From Bradyrhizobium sp. 195 (lineage in GTDB: Bacteria > Pseudomonadota > Alphaproteobacteria > Rhizobiales > Xanthobacteraceae), in the NCBI RefSeq assembly GCF_023101665.1, contig NZ_CP082161.1, positions 1,922,001 to 1,986,000 on the forward strand: 64,000 nt of DNA, in the 5' to 3' direction. A program made the position numbers and the translations under genes. Below the pieces are notes generated by a model. The model saw only the letters and a list, made by a program, of their open reading frames with translations, made no database searches and was not told where the DNA came from. Position 1 is the stretch's first letter. Every line of letters starts with the position of its first letter. Of the stretch, positions 54,169 to 61,674 are shown piece by piece.

Positions 54169-54250
54169 CCCGGATGGAGCGAAGCGCAATCCGGGAAAGT
54201 CTTTCCTTCGATGCACCGCCCCGGATTACGCTTCGCTCCATCCGGGCTAC
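54165..54250. repeat. Inverted pair of GTAGCCCGGAT repeats
   Basis: The left arm 54165-54195 begins GTAGCCCGGATGGAGCGAAG. The right arm 54220-54250 ends CTTCGCTCCATCCGGGCTAC. They are inverted copies with one mismatch over 31 bases and a 24-base spacer. The first bases include the glpD stop codon. Confidence 0.9.
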
Positions 54251-54337
54251 AGGGCTGCAATGGAAGGTATCTCCGACATGGTTGAGCAAAGCCCGATCGG
54301 CCGCTAGCGTGCGGCGGAATCGGGGTTGGCAGGGAAC

Positions 54338-55498
54338 ATGACCGACGAATTGCCCAAAACGAACGCCGCAACAGGCGCGGCCGACGCTGCCGCCGGCCAG
54401 CCGCTGCTGCGCATTGAGGGCGTCGCCAAGTCTTTTGGGACGTTCCGGGCTGTGGATAGTGTGTCGCTCGACATCAAGGCCGGTGAATTCTTTGCGCTGC
54501 TCGGCCCCAGCGGCTGCGGCAAGACCACGCTTTTGCGCATGCTCGCCGGCTTCGAGGCGCCGGACGAGGGGCGTATCCTGCTCGGCGGCAAGGACATCGC
54601 GCAGGCCCTGCCGCATGAGCGCCCGGTCAACATGATGTTCCAGAATTACGCGCTGTTTCCGCATCTGTCGGTGCGCGACAACATCGCCTTCGGCCTGAAG
54701 CGCGCCGGTCTGGCGCGCGCCGATATTGCCACGCGCGTGGCCGAGATGGTTGCGCTGGTGAAGCTCGAAGGACTGGAGAAGCGCAAGCCCGACCAGCTCT
54801 CCGGCGGCCAGCGCCAGCGTGTGGCGCTCGCGCGTGCATTGGCGCGTCGGCCGCAACTGCTGCTGCTCGACGAGCCGCTCGCGGCGCTGGACAAGAAGCT
54901 GCGCGAAAGCACGCAAGCCGAGCTGATGGAGCTGCAGCGCCGGCTCGGCACGACCTTCATCATCGTCACCCACGACCAGGAGGAGGCGATGACGATGGCG
55001 AGCCGGATCGGCGTGATGAAGGCCGGCAAGCTGGCGCAGGTCGCCGCGCCACGCGAACTTTATGAGGCGCCGCGCTCGCGCTGGATCGCCGAGTTCGTCG
55101 GCGACGTCAATGTGTTCGAAGGCGAGTTCAAGCTGCGTGACGGTCATCGCCTGGTGATTGCCACGCGCGAGGCCGGCACGCTGGTGACGGCCGAGCCGCG
55201 CGAGCCCGTTGGCGAGACGAAAATGTCGGTCGCGATCCGGCCCGAGAAGGTCAAGCTCTCGCGCCGCGGGCCGGTGTCCAGGGCCGGTCGTGAGATGGCG
55301 ATCAACAGTCTGGATGGCGTGATCGCCGACATCTGCTATCTCGGCGGCACGACCACGTACAAGGTGAAGCTCGAGACCGGCGGAACGGTGCAAGCTTCAG
55401 TCATCAACAGCGCGCGCCTCGACGTCGACGCCTACAGTGTGAACCAGAACGTCGTCGCCTGGTTCACGCCCGACGACTGCGTGGTGCTGCAATCATGA
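54338..55498 (+). CDS. ABC transporter ATP-binding protein, spermidine/putrescine type (PotA/PotG-like)
   Basis: This 386-residue ATPase drives the permeases encoded just downstream. It shows Walker A GPSGCGKTT, the Q-loop in MMFQNYALFP, signature LSGGQRQRVALARALA, Walker B LLLLDEPLAALD and the H-loop THDQEEAMTMA. A C-terminal regulatory TOBE domain follows (KMSVAIRPEKVKL and GGTTTYKVKLETG). These are features of the polyamine (PotA) subgroup of carbohydrate/polyamine importers. ATG 54338 follows an AGGGA box. It overlaps the first permease gene by four bases. Confidence 0.93.
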   Translation: MTDELPKTNAATGAADAAAGQPLLRIEGVAKSFGTFRAVDSVSLDIKAGEFFALLGPSGCGKTTLLRMLAGFEAPDEGRILLGGKDIAQALPHERPVNMMFQNYALFPHLSVRDNIAFGLKRAGLARADIATRVAEMVALVKLEGLEKRKPDQLSGGQRQRVALARALARRPQLLLLDEPLAALDKKLRESTQAELMELQRRLGTTFIIVTHDQEEAMTMASRIGVMKAGKLAQVAAPRELYEAPRSRWIAEFVGDVNVFEGEFKLRDGHRLVIATREAGTLVTAEPREPVGETKMSVAIRPEKVKLSRRGPVSRAGREMAINSLDGVIADICYLGGTTTYKVKLETGGTVQASVINSARLDVDAYSVNQNVVAWFTPDDCVVLQS

Positions 55499-56409
55499 GT
55501 TCCCGTCGCATCTTCGCGCGGCCGGCGCGTTTTGCAGCTATCGCGCCTTACCTCTGGATGATGCTGTTCTTCCTGGTGCCGTTCGCCTTCGTGCTGAAGA
55601 TCAGCCTGTCGCAGACGGCGATTGCGCAGCCGCCTTACGATCCGTTGTTCGACCTGACGGCGGGATGGGAGGCGCTGAAGACGGCCCTTGCCGCGTTGTC
55701 GATCGACAATTTCAGGCTGCTGATCTCCGACGATATCTACGTGTTCGCTTACGTGCGCAGCCTCACCGTCGCCGTTACCGCGACTGCGCTGTTGCTGCTG
55801 ATCGGCTACCCCATCGCCTATGGCATGGCGCGCCTGCCGAGGAGTTGGCAGGCGGTGGCTATGGTGCTGGTGATCGTGCCGTTCTGGACCTCGTTCCTGA
55901 TCCGCATCTATGCCTGGATCAACATCCTCCAGCACGACGGCCTGCTCAACCAGATCCTGCTGGCGCTGCATCTGGTCAGCCAGCCCGTCGTGTGGCTCTC
56001 AACCGACAGCGCGATGTATATCGGCATCGTCTATTCCTATTTGCCGTTCATGATCCTGCCGCTCTACGCCACGCTCGCCAAGATGGAGCCGGCGTTGGAG
56101 GAAGCTGCCGGTGACCTCGGCGCGCCGCCCTGGCAGGTGTTCTGGCTCGTCACCTTCCCGCTGTCGCTGCCCGGCGTCGGCGCCGGCGTGCTGCTGTGCT
56201 TCATTCCCATCGTCGGCGAGTTCGTCATTCCGGACCTTCTGGCCGGCTCCAACGCGCTGATGATCGGCCAGACCCTGTGGCTCGAATTCTTCACCAACAA
56301 GGACTGGCCGGTTGCGTCCGCGGCGGCCATCGTGCTGCTGGTCGTGCTGCTGGTGCCGCTGTTGCTGTATGAGCGGCTGCAGAAGCGGCAGCTGGAACAG
56401 GGGCGCTGA
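55495..56409 (+). CDS. ABC transporter permease, PotB/PotH-like
   Basis: This 304-residue inner-membrane permease has about six helices and the ABC-2-type EAA loop ALEEAAGDLGAPPWQVFWLVTF, which contacts the ATPase. The periplasmic loops and CFIPIVGEFVIPDLL match polyamine permeases. It overlaps the ATPase gene by four bases and is five bases from the second permease gene, so the three form a tight operon. Confidence 0.93.
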   Translation: MSSRRIFARPARFAAIAPYLWMMLFFLVPFAFVLKISLSQTAIAQPPYDPLFDLTAGWEALKTALAALSIDNFRLLISDDIYVFAYVRSLTVAVTATALLLLIGYPIAYGMARLPRSWQAVAMVLVIVPFWTSFLIRIYAWINILQHDGLLNQILLALHLVSQPVVWLSTDSAMYIGIVYSYLPFMILPLYATLAKMEPALEEAAGDLGAPPWQVFWLVTFPLSLPGVGAGVLLCFIPIVGEFVIPDLLAGSNALMIGQTLWLEFFTNKDWPVASAAAIVLLVVLLVPLLLYERLQKRQLEQGR

Positions 56410-56413
56410 GACG

Positions 56414-57226
56414 ATGCGCAAGGTCTCCCGCCTCTCCCGCTTCAACATCGCCTCGCTCGCGCTGGGGCTGGCGTTCCTTTACTTGCCGATCCTCATCCTC
56501 GTCATCTATTCCTTCAACGCCTCGCGGCTGGTGACGGTGTGGGGCGGCTGGTCGCTGCGCTGGTATCACGAGTTCTTCAATGACCGCGCCATGATCGAGG
56601 CGGCCTGGATGAGCCTGCGGGTTGCGGTCTCCTCCGCCACCATCGCCACGCTGCTCGGCACGCTCGCGGCGGTCGCGCTGTCCCGCGGCGAGCGGTTTCG
56701 CGGCCGGACGCTGTTTTCCGGCATGCTCTATGCGCCGCTGGTGATGCCGGAGGTAATCACGGGATTGTCGCTGCTGCTGTTGTTCGTTGCGCTGAACGCC
56801 GAGCGTGGCTTCTGGACCGTGACGATCGCCCACACCACGCTGACGATGTGCTTCGTGGCGGTGGTCGTGCAGTCCCGCCTCGGCTCGCTCGATCGTTCGC
56901 TGGAGGAGGCCGCGATGGACCTTGGCTGCGATCCGGCCCGCGCGTTCGTGGCCGTCACTCTGCCGCTGATCGCGCCGGCCATCGTCGCGGGCTGGATGCT
57001 GGCGTTCACGCTGTCGCTAGACGATCTCGTGATTGCGAGCTTTACCACCGGTCCCGGCTCGGCCACGCTGCCGATCAGGATCTACTCGGAGGTGCGGCTG
57101 GGCGTGAAGCCCGAGATCAACGCGATCTGTACGCTGGTGATCGCCCTGATCGCGATTGTCATCGTGATCGCTTCGCTCGCTTCGAAGCTGTCGAGCTCGC
57201 GGGGCGAGAGCGCAGCGCCGCTGTAG
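56414..57226 (+). CDS. ABC transporter permease, PotC/PotI-like
   Basis: This 270-residue second permease has six helices and the EAA loop SLEEAAMDLGCDPARAFVAVTL. SLDDLVIASFTTGPGSATLP is a signature of PotC/PotI. ATG 56414 lies five bases after the PotB-type stop. No periplasmic substrate-binding gene follows; instead a minus-strand gene overlaps its last 68 bases. The substrate is inferred as a polyamine. Confidence 0.92.
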   Translation: MRKVSRLSRFNIASLALGLAFLYLPILILVIYSFNASRLVTVWGGWSLRWYHEFFNDRAMIEAAWMSLRVAVSSATIATLLGTLAAVALSRGERFRGRTLFSGMLYAPLVMPEVITGLSLLLLFVALNAERGFWTVTIAHTTLTMCFVAVVVQSRLGSLDRSLEEAAMDLGCDPARAFVAVTLPLIAPAIVAGWMLAFTLSLDDLVIASFTTGPGSATLPIRIYSEVRLGVKPEINAICTLVIALIAIVIVIASLASKLSSSRGESAAPL

Positions 57227-58151
57227 CCGTTCGTCCGGCGAACCGCGCGCGGGTTGCATCCTGGACCACGGCGCCGAGCTGCCGTAGCGCCAGCGCATTG
57301 AGCGGAAACTCCAGCAGGATATGGATCAGGCTCAGCGCCAGCAGGAAGGTGAAGCCGAACGCGTAGTCGTAGAAATAGAGCGCGGTGGCCGCCGCACTGG
57401 CGGCCGCCATGGCCGCAAGCCGCGCCTTCGGCACCGCGGTCCAGCGGATCACGTCGGCTTTGATGAACCAGTTGAGGTAGTGATAGGTGTAGACGAAGGC
57501 GAGCAGGCTGGTCAGCCTGGTGTCGAGCACGAGGCCGGGTACGCCGAACAGCCGCCCCAAGGCCGGGCCGACATTGCCGAAATAATCCTGGCCGACGCGG
57601 GCAAAGCTCGCGATCCGGATTTCGGCGGCCGGCGGCAGCAGCAGAATCGTGGCGATCGCGACGAGGTAGGCCACCACCAGCGCGGCCTGTGCGCGGCTGC
57701 CGGACCTGTAGGCGCCGAGCACCATGAAGATCAGCGTGAACAGCGAGACGTGGATGAGCGTTGGAATCAGGATGCCGATGACGGCGAGCGACGATCCGCT
57801 TGAATACATGATTGCGGACAGCGCGATCGCCACCATGAACAGCAGCATGCTCTCGATCGCAGAGGTGGTGGCCGCCAGCATGGCGCAGACGACCAGCGCG
57901 CCCCACATCGCAAAGCCGAACCACGAGGCGTTGTCGATCAGCGCCGCGACCACCGCGATGATTGCGAGGGCGGCCGCAATCCCGCGATGAGGCAGATAGT
58001 AGCTGCGGTCGTGCAGCCACGAGATCTCGGTGAAATAGTGCGCCGGGCCGAGCACGACATAGGCCAACAGCAGCAGCTCGAACGGGACCAGATAGGCGGC
58101 TGCGAGCGCCAGCAGCATCAGGCCGAGATGGATCGCGTCGTTGCTGCGCAT
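57159..58151 (-). CDS. Hypothetical polytopic membrane protein
   Basis: From ATG 58151 the protein is 330 residues with about eight hydrophobic helices. Distinct polar motifs are LGPAHYFTEISWLHDRSYY near the N-terminus and YTYHYLNWFIKADVIRW in the second half; both are His/Trp-rich and may form an active or metal site. The Arg/Ala/Ser-rich C-terminal tail is encoded opposite the end of the PotC-like gene (overlap 57159-57226). I recognise no named family. The frame continues to 58208, but the first helix fits the later start better. Confidence 0.65.
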   Translation of the reverse strand: MRSNDAIHLGLMLLALAAAYLVPFELLLLAYVVLGPAHYFTEISWLHDRSYYLPHRGIAAALAIIAVVAALIDNASWFGFAMWGALVVCAMLAATTSAIESMLLFMVAIALSAIMYSSGSSLAVIGILIPTLIHVSLFTLIFMVLGAYRSGSRAQAALVVAYLVAIATILLLPPAAEIRIASFARVGQDYFGNVGPALGRLFGVPGLVLDTRLTSLLAFVYTYHYLNWFIKADVIRWTAVPKARLAAMAAASAAATALYFYDYAFGFTFLLALSLIHILLEFPLNALALRQLGAVVQDATRARFAGRTATAALRSRPASSTASKRAKRSR

Positions 58152-58265
58152 GATGCCGAGCCCCCGCCTGAGGACCCGGAGGTTAGAGCAGGCGTGGACA
58201 ATCTTCAATTGCCCACGCTGTCACTCAAACGGCTTGCTTGCAGCGCCGCGATGCGTCCTGCAGCG

Positions 58266-59117
58266 TCAGGACTTCACCGCGCCCGCCGTGAGCCCGCCCA
58301 CCATGTAGCGGCGGAAGGCGTAATAGACCGCGGCCGGCGGCAGCGCGTAGATGAAGCCGGTGGTCATCAGCAGCTCCCAGGGCGAATCGTCAGCGGCGAG
58401 GAAGTTGCCGAGCGCGACGGGGAGGGTGATCTCGCGGTCGTTGGAGAGCAGCAGGAACGCGTAGAGATATTCGTTCCAGGCCAGCAGCACTGCATAAGTC
58501 CCGATCGCGACCAGCGAGGGCATCATCAGCGGCAGGTAGACCAGACGGAAGATCTGGAGCGTCGTCGCGCCGTCCATCACGGCGGCCTCGTCCAGCTCGA
58601 CCGGCAGCTTGTCGGAGGCCTGCTTGAGCACCCAGATCGCGTAGGGGCTGGCGATCGTCACCATCGCCAGGATCAGCGACCAGTGATTGTTGAGCAGGCC
58701 GTAATTGCCCATGGTCCGGTACATCGGCACGGCGAGGAACGCCGCCGGGATGAAATAGGTGAAGAGCGCGAGGTTGAGCACCACGCGCCCGCCCGGCACC
58801 TTCAGCCGCGAGATCGAGAACGCCGCCGCGGTGGCGATGAACAGCGTCAACGCGCCGACGGCCGCCGCGATCACCACCGAATTCCAGAACTGCACGTAGA
58901 AATCGCGCAGGAAATAATGCTGCTGCTTGAACACGATCTCGAAGTTGTGCAGCGTCGGATGATCCGGCCACAGCTTGCCCGAGAACGCGTCTTCCTTCGG
59001 GGAGATCGCGAACAGGAACATGTGATAGATCGGGATCATCGTCCACAGAAAGACGGGAATGCCGATCAGCAGGAGCCGCGCTTCGGTCCCGACTTCGCGC
59101 AAGGTGGGGAGCTTCAT
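58266..59117 (-). CDS. Carbohydrate ABC transporter permease (MalG-like)
   Basis: This 283-residue permease has six helices and the EAA loop ELDEAAVMDGATTLQIFRLVYLP. Its C-terminal part (FIYALPPAAVYYAFRRYMVGGLTAGAVK) is typical of MalG-type sugar permeases. The start overlaps the stop of the partner permease by four bases (ATGA). No ATPase gene is adjacent, so the ATPase is probably shared or encoded elsewhere. Substrate unknown. Confidence 0.93.
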   Translation of the reverse strand: MKLPTLREVGTEARLLLIGIPVFLWTMIPIYHMFLFAISPKEDAFSGKLWPDHPTLHNFEIVFKQQHYFLRDFYVQFWNSVVIAAAVGALTLFIATAAAFSISRLKVPGGRVVLNLALFTYFIPAAFLAVPMYRTMGNYGLLNNHWSLILAMVTIASPYAIWVLKQASDKLPVELDEAAVMDGATTLQIFRLVYLPLMMPSLVAIGTYAVLLAWNEYLYAFLLLSNDREITLPVALGNFLAADDSPWELLMTTGFIYALPPAAVYYAFRRYMVGGLTAGAVKS

Positions 59118-59986
59118 CGCGACAACCGTTTCATCATGAAGTACACGAGCGGCAGGACGAACGGCATTGCGCAGACGATGGATGCCATCGCCAGCGAGAG
59201 CTGGTCGAGCCGGAGATAGCGGATGCCGAGCGTCGCCAGCACGTGCGTGAGGTCGGCCGGGCCGCCGCCGGTGAGCAGATAGACGCTGTTGAAGTCGCCC
59301 AGCGTCCAGATCATCGAGAGCAGCGTGCAGGTAACGTAGAGCGTCTGCATCGATGGCCAGGTGATATAGCGGAATTTCTGCCACCAGCTCGCACCATCCA
59401 CCTCGGCGGCCTCGAACAGATCGTGCGAGATCGCAAGGCGGCCGGTGATCAGGATCAGCGTCCAGAACGGCAGGGATTTCCAGATGTGCACGGCGATCGC
59501 CATGCTGAGCGCCACGGTCGGGTCGTTCAGCCAGTTCGGCCCGTCATCGCCGGTGAAGGAGAAGATGAGATGGTTGATCACGCCCCATTCGGGATTGAGC
59601 ATGAAGCGCACCGACAGGATGGTCGGAATCGATGGCACCGCCCAGGGCAGGATGAAGATCACCGAGAGCCATTTGATCCAGGGGCGCTGCACGGCGAAGA
59701 AGCCGGACAGGAATAGCGCGATCAGCATCTTGATGTTGATGCCGATGACCAGGAAGATCAGCGTGTTGATTGCGGCGCGCGCGAAAATCGGGTCGTTGTA
59801 GAGCGCGACATAGTTTGCCGGAGCGCGCGCCAGCCACAGCCCGTAACAGACGGGATAGACCACGAAGGCCAGGAAAACCAGCAAATAGGGCGCGAGCAGC
59901 ACGATGCCCCAGACCTGCGCCGGGGTCAGCCGCGACGACAGGGGCGGGCCGGGGATTGCCTGATCGCCAGAGAGCGTGATCGCCAT
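59114..59986 (-). CDS. Carbohydrate ABC transporter permease (MalF/UgpA-like)
   Basis: This 290-residue permease has six helices, with an LLAPYLLVFLAFVVYPVCYGLW first helix region and the EAA loop FEAAEVDGASWWQKFRYITWPS. VYLLTGGGPADLTHVLATLGIRY is characteristic of sugar permeases. ATG 59986 is preferred over a TTG at 60004. It is downstream of the binding protein, with two hairpins in the 95-bp gap. Confidence 0.93.
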   Translation of the reverse strand: MAITLSGDQAIPGPPLSSRLTPAQVWGIVLLAPYLLVFLAFVVYPVCYGLWLARAPANYVALYNDPIFARAAINTLIFLVIGINIKMLIALFLSGFFAVQRPWIKWLSVIFILPWAVPSIPTILSVRFMLNPEWGVINHLIFSFTGDDGPNWLNDPTVALSMAIAVHIWKSLPFWTLILITGRLAISHDLFEAAEVDGASWWQKFRYITWPSMQTLYVTCTLLSMIWTLGDFNSVYLLTGGGPADLTHVLATLGIRYLRLDQLSLAMASIVCAMPFVLPLVYFMMKRLSR

Positions 59987-60011
59987 TCTTTTCGGACTCT
60001 TCAAAGAGAAG

Positions 60012-60070
60012 CCGGCCGCAAAATGCGGCCGGTATTGTTCTTACACCTCTCCCCGCAGAGCGGGGAGAGG
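60012..60070. promoter_or_regulatory. Two hairpins between binding-protein and permease genes
   Basis: The first stem is CCTCTCCCCGC / GCGGGGAGAGG (60046-60070, AGA loop). The second is CCGGCCGCA / TGCGGCCGG (60012-60032, AAA loop). Read on the minus strand they follow the binding-protein stop. Such intercistronic structures commonly stabilise the binding-protein mRNA or partly terminate, making more binding protein than permease. Confidence 0.6.
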
Positions 60071-60081
60071 GGCGGATGACT

Positions 60082-61467
60082 TTAACCCGCGACCTGCTTG
60101 ATGCGGGCGATCAGTTCGTCGACGGCCTTGTCGACCGGAACCTTCTCGCTGACGACGCGGTTCATCGCCTTCGCCCACACGTTTTCGTTGTTGAGGATCG
60201 TGAACTTCCAGTTCTTGGTGAAGTCGAACGCCGCGGTGCCGCCCTTGAACTGCGTGTAGACGGCCTTGCGGTGCTTGTCAGCCTGCCAGAACGGGCTTTC
60301 CTGACTTTCCTTCGTCACCGGGAACCAGCGGCCGAGCGCGCCCTCGATGTAGGGACGGACGTTCTCTTCCTGGAGCAGGAAGCTGATGAACTGCTTGGCC
60401 TCGGCCTTGTTCTTGGCCGCGGTGAAGACCAGCCCGGTCTTGACGTCGGAGCGGTAGCGGATGGTTGAACCATCCGGCCCCTTAGGGAAGGACGCCGTGA
60501 TGATGTCCTGCTCATAGGCCTTCTTGCCGGCCTCGCGCTGCTCTGGCGTCAGTGCCTGGTTCGAGGAATCCTCGAACCACTTCGCCGCGATCGAGATCGT
60601 GAAGTTGTGGGTCATCACGATGGTCTTGTTGTGGAAGGCGACGTTGTTGTCGGGATCCTTCCAGGTCGTCGAGGACGGCGGCGTGCAGCCCTTGATGTAG
60701 GTGTCGGTGTAGTCCTTCATCGCCTTGATCAGGTTCTCGCGAACCGTGGGATCGTCGACCGTGAGCTTGCCGTCATCGTCGACCAGCTTGACGTGATAGG
60801 CGTCCATGAAGGTGTAGAACGACTGGAAAGCGTCGGTGGATTCCACGCCCATCGGCTGGCCCACGGCATAGATGCGCTGGCCGGTGGCCTTGCGGATCGC
60901 CGGCTGCACCTTGTCGCACCAGAACGTCCAGTAGCCCGTCCAGTCGTTCGGGATATCGGCCTGCTTGAAGCCGGCCTTCTCCAGCATGTCGTTCCAGATC
61001 TGGACGTGCATGCTCTGCTGCTTCAGCGGGAAGCCGTAATAGGCCTTCTTCTTGGCGACGTCGTTGTAGAGGATCGACGCATCGAGCGTGTTCTGCACGA
61101 ACCGGCCCTTGATCGGCTCCATGATGTCGGAGAGATCCTCGAGCTTGCCCTCATAGGCCCACTTGCCCTGCGCCTGGACGTCATAGGAATCGGAATAGGC
61201 GACATCGGGCACGGTGCCGGCATCGAGCGCAGCGACCGTCTTCGGAATCATGTCCTGGATCGCGTATTGCGACAATTCGACCTTGATGCCGGTCTTGGCT
61301 TCGAACTTCTTGATCGTCTCGATCAGTGCGTCGTCTTCGGAGCGATAGAAGCCCTTGCCCCACCAGACCGTGATCGTCTTCTGCTGCGCAAATGCGGGTG
61401 CAGCGGCTGCAAACAGCCCGGCCGCAGCGACCGCCAGTGATACTGCGCCAATAACCTTGGATTTCAC
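60082..61467 (-). CDS. Extracellular solute-binding protein, family 1 (sugar ABC transporter)
   Basis: This 461-residue periplasmic protein delivers substrate to the two downstream permeases. The signal peptide ends AAPAFA-QQ. The mature part begins KTITVWWGKGFYRSEDDALI and contains FEAKTGIKVELSQY, typical of family 1 sugar-binding proteins. A GTG start at 61467 with a GGGAG box six bases upstream is preferred over the TTG at 61482. It is the first gene of a three-gene minus-strand cassette. The specific sugar or polyol is unknown. Confidence 0.92.
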   Translation of the reverse strand: MKSKVIGAVSLAVAAAGLFAAAAPAFAQQKTITVWWGKGFYRSEDDALIETIKKFEAKTGIKVELSQYAIQDMIPKTVAALDAGTVPDVAYSDSYDVQAQGKWAYEGKLEDLSDIMEPIKGRFVQNTLDASILYNDVAKKKAYYGFPLKQQSMHVQIWNDMLEKAGFKQADIPNDWTGYWTFWCDKVQPAIRKATGQRIYAVGQPMGVESTDAFQSFYTFMDAYHVKLVDDDGKLTVDDPTVRENLIKAMKDYTDTYIKGCTPPSSTTWKDPDNNVAFHNKTIVMTHNFTISIAAKWFEDSSNQALTPEQREAGKKAYEQDIITASFPKGPDGSTIRYRSDVKTGLVFTAAKNKAEAKQFISFLLQEENVRPYIEGALGRWFPVTKESQESPFWQADKHRKAVYTQFKGGTAAFDFTKNWKFTILNNENVWAKAMNRVVSEKVPVDKAVDELIARIKQVAG

Positions 61468-61674
61468 GTTTTTCTCCCTCAAACGGCCGGTGTTTTTAAC
61501 CGGTCGTATAAAACACTAGCGCATGGCGATAATCCGATCTAGCGGCATGTTGTCAGACCTAGGTCGTGGTGTGTCGGCCTGTGGGGATGCTTAACGCGTG
61601 CATCGATCCAATCGCCGCATCAATTCGCCCTGATCAATTCGCGATCATCGGGCAGCGGCAGAGGAACGCGATCC

